Of a stretch of DNA of 64,000 bases, positions 49,665 through 58,289 are shown in pieces. The notes beneath the pieces are model-generated. The model worked only from the letters and a program-made list of their open reading frames with translations, did no database searches and had not been told where the DNA came from. Source of the DNA: Streptomyces capillispiralis (lineage in GTDB: Bacteria; Actinomycetota; Actinomycetes; Streptomycetales; Streptomycetaceae); assembly GCF_007829875.1 (NCBI RefSeq), contig NZ_VIWV01000001.1, forward strand, positions 7,018,001 to 7,082,000, given 5' to 3'. How positions within the stretch are numbered: the stretch's first letter is position 1; each line of letters opens with the position of its first letter. Both the position numbers and the translations under genes were made by a program.

Positions 49665-50780
49665 ATGTCCTTGCCCCCCGTCCGCCGTCGCGTCGCCGTC
49701 GTCGGCACCGGCGCCATCGTCACCGGCGGCCATCTGCCCGCGTTGCGCGCCCACGCCGACCGCACCGAGCTGGTCGCCGCCGTCGACGTGGACCAGGGCC
49801 GGCTCGACGCCTTCCGCGCGGAGGCCGGGGAGCGGGTCGCCGGGTTCACCTCGATGAGCGCGATGCTGGACGCCGTACGCCCGGACCTGGTGCTGATCGG
49901 GACCCCGCCGTCGCTCCACCGCGAGCAGACGGTGGCCGCGCTCGGGGCGGGCGCCTGGGTGCTGTGCGAGAAGCCGCTGTGCCTCTCCCTCGCCGAGTAC
50001 GACGAGATCGCCGCCGCCGAGGAGGCGTCGGGCGCGTACGCGTCCGTCGTCTTCCAGCACCGCTACGGCTCCGGTGCCGCGCACGCGCGCGAGCTGATCG
50101 CGCGCGGGGAGCTGGGCGCGCCGCTGGTCGCGCACTGCCAGACCACCTGGCACCGGGACGCCGCCTACTACTCCGTGCCCTGGCGCGGACGGTGGGCGAC
50201 CGAGGGCGGCGGGCCCACCATGGGGCACGGCATCCACCAGTACGACCTGCTGCTGCACCTGCTCGGCGAGTGGGAGGAGATACGGGCCATGGCGGCACGG
50301 CTCGTCCACGACACCGAGAGCGAGGACGTCTCCACCGCCCTGGTCCGCTTCCGCAACGGCGCGCTCGCGACCGTCGTCAACAGCGTGCTCTCGCCGGACG
50401 AGGTGAGCCGGATCCGGGTCGACTGCGCCGACGCCACCGTCGAACTCACCCACCTCTACGGTCATGTCAACGACGACTGGACCTACACCCCGGCCCGGCA
50501 CGTCCCCGCCGAGCGCGCCGCCGCCTGGCGCGCGCCCGCGCACGACGTGCCCAGTTCCCACACCGCGCAGCTCGACGCGCTCCTCGACGCCCACGACGCC
50601 GGCCGGCGGCCTCCGGGCAGCGGACGGGAGGCGCGGGGCACGCTGGAGTTCGCCGCGGCGCTCTACAAGGCGGCGTTCACCGGCCGACCGGTCCGCGCGG
50701 GCGAGATCGTGCCCGGCGACCCCTTCCACGAGGCCATGCACGGTGGCCGTACCGACTGGGCATCCAAGGAGCGGGCATGA
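49665..50780 (+). CDS. Gfo/Idh/MocA-family oxidoreductase
   Basis: The 371-residue NAD(P)-dependent sugar oxidoreductase has RRVAVVGTGAIVTGGHLPAL (Rossmann start), PDLVLIGTPPSLHREQTVAA and GAWVLCEKPLCLSLAEYDEI (the EKP motif with catalytic Lys). A C-terminal alpha/beta domain contains GGGPTMGHGIHQYDLLLHLL, with the conserved G-x-x-x-D-x-x-H-like substrate segment. AAGGAG precedes the ATG. It heads a three-gene overlapping operon (ATGA with the DUF6807 gene). It probably oxidises a sugar or inositol derivative released from plant polymers. Confidence 0.92.
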   Translation: MSLPPVRRRVAVVGTGAIVTGGHLPALRAHADRTELVAAVDVDQGRLDAFRAEAGERVAGFTSMSAMLDAVRPDLVLIGTPPSLHREQTVAALGAGAWVLCEKPLCLSLAEYDEIAAAEEASGAYASVVFQHRYGSGAAHARELIARGELGAPLVAHCQTTWHRDAAYYSVPWRGRWATEGGGPTMGHGIHQYDLLLHLLGEWEEIRAMAARLVHDTESEDVSTALVRFRNGALATVVNSVLSPDEVSRIRVDCADATVELTHLYGHVNDDWTYTPARHVPAERAAAWRAPAHDVPSSHTAQLDALLDAHDAGRRPPGSGREARGTLEFAAALYKAAFTGRPVRAGEIVPGDPFHEAMHGGRTDWASKERA

Positions 50781-51718
50781 ACAGCCGTGGCATCGGCGTG
50801 ACCCACACGCACGGTGAGGCCGTCACCGTGACCGCCGCGGGCGGTACGGAGATCCTCCGGTACGTCTACCGCCCGGACCCCGAGCGGTTCGAGTCCCGCA
50901 AGCCGTACGCCCATCCGGTGCGCACGCTCGGCGGGCGCACGGTGACCGGGTACCGCCCGAGCGACCACCGGTGGCACAAGGGACTGCAGATGACGGCCAG
51001 TCATCTGTCGGGGCAGAACTTCTGGGGCGGCAACTCGTATGTGCACGGCCGGGGTTACCTCCCGCTGCCGGAACGCGTCGGCTCGATGCGGCACGACGGG
51101 TTCTCCGCCTTCACGGTTCGGGACGACCGCTGCGACCTCACCGAGGACCTCACCTGGGTGGAGAACGGCGGCGCCGAGTGGGCGCGGGAGGAACGCGGGC
51201 TGAGCGTCCACTCGGTCGACGAGGAGGCCGGCGCGTGGGTGCTGGACTGGTCGATCCGGCTCACCAACCTCCGTGACTCCGCGCTGCGGTTCGGCTCGCC
51301 GACCACCGCCGGACGGGAGATGGCCGGTTACACCGGGCTCCAGTGGCGCGGCCCGCGCGACTTCACCGGGGGGACGGTCTTCACCCCCGACTCCGACGCC
51401 GACGCCGGTGCCGGCCGGCTCATGGGTACGCAGGGTCCCTGGCTCGCCTTCAGCGCCGAACACGACGAGTACGACGGCCACTCCACGCTCGTCTTCGCCC
51501 ACGCGCCGGAGAACCTGGACGAGGCGGGCGCCATCCACCCCTCGCACTGGTTCGTGCGCGCGGAGCCGATTCCGTCGGTGGCGTTCTCCTGGGCGTTCTT
51601 CGAGGAGTTCGCGCTGCCGCCGGGGGAGTCGTTCGCCTACCGGTACCGGATCGTGGTCGCGGACGGGGCGTGGGACCGGGAGCGGGTGGGGGCGCATCTG
51701 GACGGGCTGCCCTGGTGA
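50777..51718 (+). CDS. DUF6807 (PmoA-like) family protein
   Basis: The 313-residue protein lacks a signal peptide and is rich in beta-strand and aromatic residues: GTEILRYVYRPDPERFESRK, PYAHPVRTLGGRTVTGYRPS, DHRWHKGLQMTASHLSGQNF, and ESFAYRYRIVVADGAW at the end. This is the DUF6807/PmoA pattern, a galactose-mutarotase-like supersandwich, with conserved His (HPVR, DHRWHKG) that may bind a sugar. The family commonly travels with Gfo/Idh dehydrogenases in sugar operons. It is coupled by ATGA upstream and by GTGA to the cupin gene downstream. Exact function unknown. Confidence 0.82.
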   Translation: MNSRGIGVTHTHGEAVTVTAAGGTEILRYVYRPDPERFESRKPYAHPVRTLGGRTVTGYRPSDHRWHKGLQMTASHLSGQNFWGGNSYVHGRGYLPLPERVGSMRHDGFSAFTVRDDRCDLTEDLTWVENGGAEWAREERGLSVHSVDEEAGAWVLDWSIRLTNLRDSALRFGSPTTAGREMAGYTGLQWRGPRDFTGGTVFTPDSDADAGAGRLMGTQGPWLAFSAEHDEYDGHSTLVFAHAPENLDEAGAIHPSHWFVRAEPIPSVAFSWAFFEEFALPPGESFAYRYRIVVADGAWDRERVGAHLDGLPW

Positions 51719-52467
51719 GCGGGCCCGTGCCGCCGCCTGCCGCGCCGCTGCCCGGCGCCGTCGGGCTGTCGCACCTCAGCGCGTACGACTGGGAGGCCGC
51801 CGACGGGGTGTGCGGGGGCAGCCCGCACCTGCATCTGGTGTGCACGGAGGCGTACGTCGTCACCGGCGGCCGGGGTGCCGTGCAGACGCTGAGCCCCGAC
51901 GGCTACCGGGACACGCCGCTGGAGCCGGGGACGGTGGCGTGGTTCACCCCGGGGACCGTGCACCGGATGGTCCAGGGCGGTGACCTGCGGGTCACGGTGC
52001 TGATGCAGAACAGCGGCCTTCCCGAGGCCGGGGACGCGGTGTTCACCTTCCCCACCGAGGTGCTGGCCGACCCGGACCGCTACGCCGGCGCCGCGACGCT
52101 CCCGGCCGGTGCGGGGGCGGAGGCGGCGGCGCGGCGCCGGCGGGACCTCGCGGTCGAGGGGTACCTCGTGCTGCGGGAGGCGCTCGTCGCGGGGGACGCG
52201 GGGCCCTACCGCGCGTTCCAGCGTGCGGCTGCCCTGCTGGTGCGGGAACGGGTGCCGCTGTGGCGCGAGTTGTGGCGGGCCGGTGCGCTGGCCGCCGCCG
52301 AGCGCACGGGTGCGCAGCTGGACGCGCTGGCGGCCGGTGACGCCGCCCACCTCGGTGCGGCGTCGGCGTACCGGGCCGAACCCAGCCGGCGGGGCGGGTA
52401 CGGCATGTGCGGACGGCGGGACGAGTACGCGCTGCCGGGGGTCACGGTGCCGTACGGGGGCGGGTGA
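51715..52467 (+). CDS. Cupin-domain protein in the DUF6807 operon
   Basis: The 250-residue protein has an N-terminal beta-barrel cupin (residues about 18-110): CGGSPHLHLVCTEAYVVTGG with the H-x-H-x(n)-E metal motif, then LEPGTVAWFTPGTVHRMVQG with the second-motif His. A helical C-terminal region (RRRRDLAVEGYLVLREALVA, AGPYRAFQRAAALLVRERVP) follows, which I do not recognise. The GTG overlaps the DUF6807 stop. It may be a sugar isomerase/epimerase or sensor acting on the same compound as its two partners. Confidence 0.8.
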   Translation: MSGPVPPPAAPLPGAVGLSHLSAYDWEAADGVCGGSPHLHLVCTEAYVVTGGRGAVQTLSPDGYRDTPLEPGTVAWFTPGTVHRMVQGGDLRVTVLMQNSGLPEAGDAVFTFPTEVLADPDRYAGAATLPAGAGAEAAARRRRDLAVEGYLVLREALVAGDAGPYRAFQRAAALLVRERVPLWRELWRAGALAAAERTGAQLDALAAGDAAHLGAASAYRAEPSRRGGYGMCGRRDEYALPGVTVPYGGG

Positions 52468-52674
52468 CGTTCGCGCCGTGCGCCGCCGGTGGGCGGGGCG
52501 GGGCCGGGGCGGGGGTTCCCGTCCTCGGTCCGGCGCGGAACCGGCCGCCCGGTGAGGTGAGGGGGCGGACGCGCCGGCCGCTGCGGGCGGGCACTCCCGC
52601 CCCGTCACCTCCGCGCCGTACGAGGATCGGCGGCGTCGTCGGCCGGGGGCGGTGCGCCGTCGTTGTTCCTGCGG

Positions 52675-53346
52675 TCAGGGGCGTCGGGGGATGCGGATGC
52701 CGCCGCGGGTGTACGAGGCCGGCAGGCGGGCCGTCGCCACGGCGAGGGCGGTCGCGGCGCTGGCGATCCCCAGGACCGCACCGGCCGCCACGTCCCCCGG
52801 GTAGTGCACGCCCGTGTGGACGCGCGAGTAGGCGACCGCCCCCGCCAGCGCTCCCAGGGGGACCGACGCGGCGGGCAGGACCGTACCGACCGCCGTGGCG
52901 AACGCCACCGCCGACGCGGTGTGCCCGGAGGGGAAGGACGCCGACGTCGGCATCGGCACGTGCCGGTCCACGGTGACCCGGGCCGCCTCGCGGTCCGGAC
53001 GGGCCCTGCGGACCAGGCGCTTGCCCAGCAGGTTCGCCGACGCCGAGGCCACGGCGATGGCGCCGACCCCGACGAGCGCCGCCCGGCGCGGCCGTGCCCC
53101 GCTCAGCGCCAGGAGGCCGGCGATCGTGAACGAGATCTTGGAGTGGTCGGCCGTGTGGGAGAGCCGGCGCAGGGCCCGGTCCAGGGTCGGGGTGGGCGTG
53201 GCGGCGACCGCCGCGTACAGGGCGCCGTCCACGGCCCTGAGGTCGCCGAGCACGGCGGAGGCGACTCTGCGCAGTCCGTCGGCGGGCGGTACGGGCCGGG
53301 TGAGCGGACGGGTGACGTCCTGGTCGGCGGTGGGCGGCTCGCTCAT
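52675..53346 (-). CDS. PAP2-family phosphatase
   Basis: The 223-residue membrane protein has KRLVRRARPDREAA (motif 1), ASFPSGHTASAVAFATAVG (motif 2) and SRVHTGVHYPGDVAAGAVLG (motif 3), all catalytic residues present, with hydrophobic helices between. The N-terminal 60 residues are soluble. It resembles decaprenylphosphoryl-5-phosphoribose phosphatase-like actinobacterial PAP2 proteins by layout (RxLSHTADHS segment before span one), so a prenyl-phosphate substrate is plausible. The ATG at 53346 follows GGGAGA. The 52468-52674 gap holds nothing recognisable. Confidence 0.88.
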   Translation of the reverse strand: MSEPPTADQDVTRPLTRPVPPADGLRRVASAVLGDLRAVDGALYAAVAATPTPTLDRALRRLSHTADHSKISFTIAGLLALSGARPRRAALVGVGAIAVASASANLLGKRLVRRARPDREAARVTVDRHVPMPTSASFPSGHTASAVAFATAVGTVLPAASVPLGALAGAVAYSRVHTGVHYPGDVAAGAVLGIASAATALAVATARLPASYTRGGIRIPRRP

Positions 53347-53483
53347 CTGTCTCTCCCGCGGTGACTTCGTGGAGTGGCGTCCCGCGCGCTGAGGCGGGAA
53401 TTCACCAGGTGCCCACGGTACGCATGATCCACACGGGAGAACCGGCCGCCCCGGTGGGAGCTGATTGCGGGGCATGTGGGTTT

Positions 53484-53549
53484 ATACCCCCGCCCGTATG
53501 TGTGGCGGGGGGTTGTCCGGCTTGACTGAGTACCCCTGGGGGGTATTGT
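53484..53549 (+). promoter_or_regulatory. Promoter with CsoR-like copper operator
   Basis: TTGACT (53522-53527) and TATTGT (53544-53549), 16 bp apart, form a primary-sigma promoter. The spacer contains GTACCCC-TG-GGGGGTAT (53530-53546), the TACCCC/GGGGTA palindrome of CsoR operators. A second, degenerate copy ATACCCCCGCCCGTAT lies at 53484-53499. Repression without copper and induction with it is the expected logic. Confidence 0.7.
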
Positions 53550-53606
53550 GAGCTGTGTCGATGGCTTTTCGTGAGTCACAGGTACCGTTTTCTGGGAGAG
53601 ACGGCC

Positions 53607-54524
53607 ATGCATACCGGACTGAAGATCACCGCGTTCGCCGCCGCGCTGGCCGCCACCTTCGGCACGGCCTACGGGATCGGTCAGGGGCTCGACCCGGTCG
53701 TCGCGGACCGGGCGCCGGAGTCGCACGCCTCCTCCTCGCCGGCGCGGGAGCGCGGTGGGGACGCCGTCGGCGGGCTCCGGATCTCCGAGCGCGGGTACAC
53801 CCTCGATCTGAGGACCCCGCGCGTCGCCGCAGGGCAGCCCGCCGACCTGCGCTTCACGGTCCGGGACACGAGCGGCCGGCCCGTCACCGAGTTCCGTCGG
53901 GAGCACGATAAGGAGCTGCATCTGATCGTGGCTTCGCGCGACCTGCGCACCTACCGCCATCTGCACCCCGTCCGCGCCGCCGACGGCACCTGGAGCACCC
54001 CCGTCGAACTGCCCCACGCGGGCGGCTACCGGGTCTTCGCCGACTTCACTCCCGAGGCCGAGGGCGCACGGAACCTCACCCTCGGCGCCGACCTCGCCGT
54101 CTCCGGGTCCTACCACCCCCAGGAGCTGCCGCGAGCCGCCGCCACGGCCCGCGTCGACGGCTACGAGGTCGAGCTGACCGGAGGGCTGCGCCCGGGCCGG
54201 TCGAGCGAACTGCGGCTGACCGTCTCCCGCGACGGAGCACCGGTCACCGACCTCGAACCGCACCTCGGCGCCTACGGCCATCTGGTCGCCCTGCGCTCCG
54301 GAGACCTCGCCTACCTGCACGTCCACCCGCACGGCGAACCCGGCGACGGCACGACCCCCTCCGGGCCGGAGGTCTCCTTCACGGCCACGGCCCCCAGCGG
54401 CGGCAGCTACCGGCTGTTCCTCGACTTCAAGCACGGCGGAGTCGTCCGCACCGCGGCCTTCACGGTCCCGGCCGGGCAGAGCGCCGGAGCGCCGGAGCAC
54501 GCCGAGGACGGTCACGGCCACTGA
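53607..54524 (+). CDS. Putative copper-regulated secreted/anchored protein
   Basis: The 305-residue protein has an N-terminal signal or anchor (LKITAFAAALAATFGTAYGI). The body has two related beta-rich halves: ADLRFTVRDTSGRPVTEF, then KELHLIVASRDLRTYRHLHP; and SELRLTVSRDGAPVTDLEPH, then LGAYGHLVALRSGDLAYLHV. Each half ends in a His cluster (RHLHP, LHVHPHG) and a GGSYRLFLDFKHGG-like strand, and the C-terminus is DGHGH. These His pairs could bind copper. The promoter carries a CsoR-like box. I do not recognise a named family; extracytoplasmic copper binding is an inference. Confidence 0.75.
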   Translation: MHTGLKITAFAAALAATFGTAYGIGQGLDPVVADRAPESHASSSPARERGGDAVGGLRISERGYTLDLRTPRVAAGQPADLRFTVRDTSGRPVTEFRREHDKELHLIVASRDLRTYRHLHPVRAADGTWSTPVELPHAGGYRVFADFTPEAEGARNLTLGADLAVSGSYHPQELPRAAATARVDGYEVELTGGLRPGRSSELRLTVSRDGAPVTDLEPHLGAYGHLVALRSGDLAYLHVHPHGEPGDGTTPSGPEVSFTATAPSGGSYRLFLDFKHGGVVRTAAFTVPAGQSAGAPEHAEDGHGH

Positions 54525-54527
54525 GCG

Positions 54528-56363
54528 TCAGCCGAGGGCCCGGTCCAGGTTGAACGCGGCGCTGATCAGCGCGAGATGGGTGAACGCCTGCGGGAAGTTG
54601 CCCTGTTGCTCCCCGGTGTGGCTGATCTCCTCGGCGTACAGGCCGAGATGGTTGCCGTACGTCAGCATCTTCTCGAAGGCCAGGGACGCCTCGTCGAGCC
54701 GTCCGGCCCGGGTCAGCGCCTCGACGTACCAGAACGAGCAGATGGAGAACGTGCCCTCGTCGCCGTTCAGCCCGTCGGGGCTCGTCTGCGGGTCGTAGCG
54801 GTAGACCAGTGAGTCGGACACCAGGTCCTCGGTGAGGGAGTCCAGCGTGGACAGCCACTTGGGGTCCCTCGGCGCGATGAACTTCGACAGCGGCATCATC
54901 AGGACGGCCGCGTCCAGGACGTCTCCGTCCTCGTGCTGGACGAAGGCCCGCCGTGACGCGGACCAGCCGTGGCTCATGATCCGCCGGTACACGGCGTCAC
55001 GGCTCGCCTGCCAGCGGGGGAGATCGGCGGGCAGGCCGCGCCGGTTGGCCATCCGGACGGCCCGCTCGATCGCCACCCAGCACATCAGCCGCGAGTACAG
55101 GAAGTTCTTCCGCCCGCCGCGCGTCTCCCAGATGCCCTCGTCGGGCTGGTCCCAGTGCGCGCACACCCAGTCCACCAGCGCCGTCACATGGTCCCACTGC
55201 TCGCTGGAGACGGGCTCGGCCCACTTGTCGTACAGGTAGACGGAGTCGATCAGCGCCCCGTAGACATCGAGTTGGAGCTGGTCGGCGGCGGCGTTGCCGA
55301 TGCGGACCGGTGCCGAGCCCCGATGGCCCGCCAGGTGGCCGAGTTCGCGCTCGGGCAGCTCGGTGCGGCCGTCGATGCCGTACATGATCTGCAGGGGGCC
55401 GGACGGACTGCCGTCGCCGGGGCTGATGTGCTGGGAGACGAACCCCATGAACGCCTCGGCCTCCTCGGTGAAGCCCAGCCGCAGCAGCGCGTACACGCAG
55501 AACGCCGCGTCGCGCACCCACACGTACCGGTAGTCCCAGTTGCGCTCCCCGCCCAGCTCCTCGGGCAGGCTGGTCGTCGGCGCCGCCACGATCGCCCCGG
55601 TCGGCGCGTAGGTGAGCAGCTTCAGGGTGAGCGCGGAGCGGTGCACCATCTCCCGCCAGCGGCCCCGGTAGCGGGAGGAGGACAGCCAGCGCCGCCAGTA
55701 CGCCACCGTCGCGGCGAACTGCCGCTCCGCCTCCCCGCACTCGCACCGGTCGGGCGCCACCTCGCCGCCGACCCGGTCCAGGGCCAGCACCGCCGTCTCG
55801 CCCTCGGCCAGCTTGAAATCGGCCCGCACATCCGTCCCGTCGGCCTCCAGCGGGACGGTCGAGGTGAGCGCGAGCGACAGGTCGGGGGAGTCGAAGACGG
55901 CGAGGTCGCCGGTCAGCCGCAGGGTGTGCGGCACGGCGCCGTACCCGAACCGCGGCGCCACCCGCGTCCGGAACCGCAGCGAGCCGCGCACGCACAGCAC
56001 CCGCCGGATCAGCCGGTGCCGGTCCTCCTCGGCCGGCCCGTCGGCGACCGGCATGAAGTCCTGCACCTCGCCGACCCCGTCCTCGGTGTAGAACCGGGTG
56101 ATCAGGACGTTGGTGTCGGGGAAGTAGAACTGCTTGGTGCGGGCCCGCACGGCGGCCGCCAGCTCGAAGCAGCCGCCCCGCTCGGCATCCAGGATCGCGG
56201 CGAAGACGCTCGGCGCGTCGAACGACGGGCAGCAGTACCAGTCGATGGTGCCGTCGGTGCCCACCAGGGCCACGCTGCGCATGTCACCGATGAGCCCGTG
56301 GTCGGCGATCGGCACGTACCCGCGCGTCGCGGACCCGTCCCGCTCCTTGGCCGTCCCGTCCAT
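54528..56363 (-). CDS. GH15-family glycosidase (glucoamylase/trehalase-like)
   Basis: The 611-residue cytoplasmic protein has a beta-sandwich N-terminal domain (residues about 15-230; YVPIADHGLIGDMRSVALVG, TIDWYCCPSFDAPSVFAAIL). The (alpha/alpha)6 barrel carries ERNWDYRYVWVRDAAFCVYA (catalytic-side Trp/Asp), DEGIWETRGGRKNFLYSRLM with the general-acid Glu, and GNHLGLYAEEISHTGEQQGN with the general-base Glu. Actinobacterial members include alpha,alpha-trehalases, so trehalose is a plausible substrate. The ATG at 56363 has GGGAGG upstream. Its end lies 3 bp from the convergent copper-box gene. Confidence 0.92.
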   Translation of the reverse strand: MDGTAKERDGSATRGYVPIADHGLIGDMRSVALVGTDGTIDWYCCPSFDAPSVFAAILDAERGGCFELAAAVRARTKQFYFPDTNVLITRFYTEDGVGEVQDFMPVADGPAEEDRHRLIRRVLCVRGSLRFRTRVAPRFGYGAVPHTLRLTGDLAVFDSPDLSLALTSTVPLEADGTDVRADFKLAEGETAVLALDRVGGEVAPDRCECGEAERQFAATVAYWRRWLSSSRYRGRWREMVHRSALTLKLLTYAPTGAIVAAPTTSLPEELGGERNWDYRYVWVRDAAFCVYALLRLGFTEEAEAFMGFVSQHISPGDGSPSGPLQIMYGIDGRTELPERELGHLAGHRGSAPVRIGNAAADQLQLDVYGALIDSVYLYDKWAEPVSSEQWDHVTALVDWVCAHWDQPDEGIWETRGGRKNFLYSRLMCWVAIERAVRMANRRGLPADLPRWQASRDAVYRRIMSHGWSASRRAFVQHEDGDVLDAAVLMMPLSKFIAPRDPKWLSTLDSLTEDLVSDSLVYRYDPQTSPDGLNGDEGTFSICSFWYVEALTRAGRLDEASLAFEKMLTYGNHLGLYAEEISHTGEQQGNFPQAFTHLALISAAFNLDRALG

Positions 56364-56471
56364 CGCAGCCTCCCTGGCCCGGCACGCCTCACCTGCCAGC
56401 TTAAGGGGGGTTTGCCCGGATCGTGCCGGGGGTCGCTCCCGCACGATCCGGGCGGGTCCGGCCGCACCGGT

Positions 56472-57251
56472 TCACACCGTGACGACCCGCAGGCCCTCCT
56501 CCTCGAACCGGCGCACCTCGTCCGGGTCCGCCGCCGAGTCCGTGACCAGGATGTCCACCGAGCCGGCCGCGCAGATCCGGGCGAACGCCCGCCTGCCCAG
56601 CTTGCTGGAGTCGGCCGCCACGACCACCCGCTCGGCCCGCTCGCACAGCAGCCGGTTGACCGCCGCCTCCGCCTCGTCATGGGCGGCCGCGCCGTGTGCG
56701 GCGTCGAAGGCGACGACACCCAGCACCGCCACATCGAGGGTGATCTGCCCCAGCACCCCGTCCGCGAGCGGCCCGACCAGCTCGTACGACTGGGCCCGCG
56801 CCACCCCGCCGGTCAGCACGATCTTGAACTGGGGCCGTACGGCCAGCTCGTTGGCGATGTTCAGCGCGTTCGTCACCACGGTCAGCGCCGGCGACCCGGA
56901 GGCGAGATCACCGCGCACGGCCAGCGCCCGCGCCACCTCCGTCGTGGTCGTACCGCCGGTCAGCCCGACCGCCTCGCCCGGCGCGACGAGCTCCGCCACC
57001 GCCTTGGCGATCCGCTGCTTCCGCGAGGCGTGCCGCGCGGTCTTGTAGCGCAGCGGCAGCTCGTACGACACCCCGTGCACCACCGCGCCGCCCCGGGTGC
57101 GCACCAGCATCTGCTGCTCGGCCAGCTGGTCGAAGTCGCGCCGGATCGTCGCCGCCGACACCGCCAGCTCCCCGGCCGCCTCCTCGACGTCCAGCCGGCC
57201 GCGCTCGACCAGCAGCTCCAGCAGCGCCTTCCAGCGGGCGTCCCGCGACAT
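56472..57251 (-). CDS. DeoR/GlpR-family transcriptional regulator
   Basis: The 259-residue sugar-catabolism regulator has a DeoR HTH at residues 1-60 (RWKALLELLVERGRLDVEEA, AGELAVSAATIRRDFDQLAE, QQMLVRTRGGAVVHG). A DeoRC sensor domain follows with GLTGGTTTTEVARAL (phosphosugar-binding G-G-T-T), NALNIANELAV and ADSSKLGRRAFARI. It is divergent from a SIS isomerase and class II aldolase, so it most likely represses them until a sugar phosphate binds. Confidence 0.92.
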   Translation of the reverse strand: MSRDARWKALLELLVERGRLDVEEAAGELAVSAATIRRDFDQLAEQQMLVRTRGGAVVHGVSYELPLRYKTARHASRKQRIAKAVAELVAPGEAVGLTGGTTTTEVARALAVRGDLASGSPALTVVTNALNIANELAVRPQFKIVLTGGVARAQSYELVGPLADGVLGQITLDVAVLGVVAFDAAHGAAAHDEAEAAVNRLLCERAERVVVAADSSKLGRRAFARICAAGSVDILVTDSAADPDEVRRFEEEGLRVVTV

Positions 57252-57323
57252 CCGCCCCTCCCGTCCCCGGCCTCGTCTCGCACTCTCCGGTGACCCTAAC
57301 GCACCCGATTCCCCGCACGATGC

Positions 57324-57353
57324 TTGATTCTGCTCGAAAGCTGGCTCTATCTT
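57324..57353 (+). promoter_or_regulatory. Promoter of the SIS-aldolase operon
   Basis: TTGATT (57324-57329), 18 bp, TATCTT (57348-57353) is a good primary-sigma promoter. The spacer includes GCTCGAAAGC, whose TCGAAA core resembles DeoR-family operator sequence. Confidence 0.6.
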
Positions 57354-57387
57354 GCAGGAACAATCACCGAGCGGTCAGGGGTGCGGC

Positions 57388-58269
57388 ATGACGCATGTCG
57401 AGGACGAGCTGAACAGCCAGCCCGAGTGCTGGCGGCGCGCCGCCGCGCAGGCCGCGGCCCACGCCCCGGTCCTGCCGGTGGCGGGGGAACGGGTCGCGGT
57501 GGTCGGCTGCGGCACGTCGTACTTCATGGCGCAGGCCGTCGCCGCCCTGCGCGAGGGCGCGGGCCAGGGCGAGACCGACGCCTTCGCCGCCTCCGAGTTC
57601 CCGCACGGACGGGCCTACGACCACGTGGTCGCCCTCACCCGCTCTGGCACCACGACCGAAGTCCTGGACCTGCTCGGCCGGTTGACCGGCGGCATTCGCA
57701 CCACGGCGGTCACCGCCGACCCGGACACCCCGGTGATGTCGCTCGCCGACGGGACCGTCGTCCTCGACTACGCGGACGAACGCTCCGTCGTCCAGACCCG
57801 GTTCGCCACCACGGCCCTCACCCTGCTCCGCGCCCACCTGGGCCTGCACACCGCGGCGGTCGAGGAGGACGGGCGCACGGCCCTGGAGACGCCGCCGCCC
57901 GAAGGGCTCGTGGACTGCTCCCAGTTCACCTTTCTCGGGCGCGGCTGGAGCGTCGGACTGGCCAACGAGGCCGGGCTGAAGATGCGCGAGGCCGCGCTCG
58001 CCTGGACGGAGGCCTACCCGGCGATGGAGTACCGGCACGGCCCCATCAGCGTCACCACACGGGGGACGGCCACATGGATGCTCGGCACGGCCCCCGACGG
58101 GCTGGCCGACCAGGTCCGCGCGACCGGCGGACTGTGGATCGAGGGCGGCCTCGACCCGCTCGCCGAACTCGTCCGCGTCCAGCGGCTCGCGGTCGCCGTC
58201 GCCGCCGCCCGCGGCCTGGACCCCGACCGGCCCCGGCACCTCACCCGCTCGGTCGTCCTCGCGCCCTGA
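57388..58269 (+). CDS. SIS-domain sugar isomerase/deaminase (AgaS/GlmS-C-like)
   Basis: The 293-residue protein has two SIS domains: VAVVGCGTSYFMAQAVAALR with the S-x-x-x phosphosugar loop, VVALTRSGTTTEVLDLLGRL, then FTFLGRGWSVGLANEAGLKM, and MEYRHGPISVTTRGTATWML near the active site. It resembles the C-terminal isomerase half of GlmS and the AgaS deaminase. With the downstream class II aldolase and the upstream DeoR regulator it forms an amino-sugar or tagatose-type catabolic set. The ribosome site is weak. Confidence 0.88.
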   Translation: MTHVEDELNSQPECWRRAAAQAAAHAPVLPVAGERVAVVGCGTSYFMAQAVAALREGAGQGETDAFAASEFPHGRAYDHVVALTRSGTTTEVLDLLGRLTGGIRTTAVTADPDTPVMSLADGTVVLDYADERSVVQTRFATTALTLLRAHLGLHTAAVEEDGRTALETPPPEGLVDCSQFTFLGRGWSVGLANEAGLKMREAALAWTEAYPAMEYRHGPISVTTRGTATWMLGTAPDGLADQVRATGGLWIEGGLDPLAELVRVQRLAVAVAAARGLDPDRPRHLTRSVVLAP

Positions 58270-58289
58270 CCCGTCGGAAAGGACCGGCC

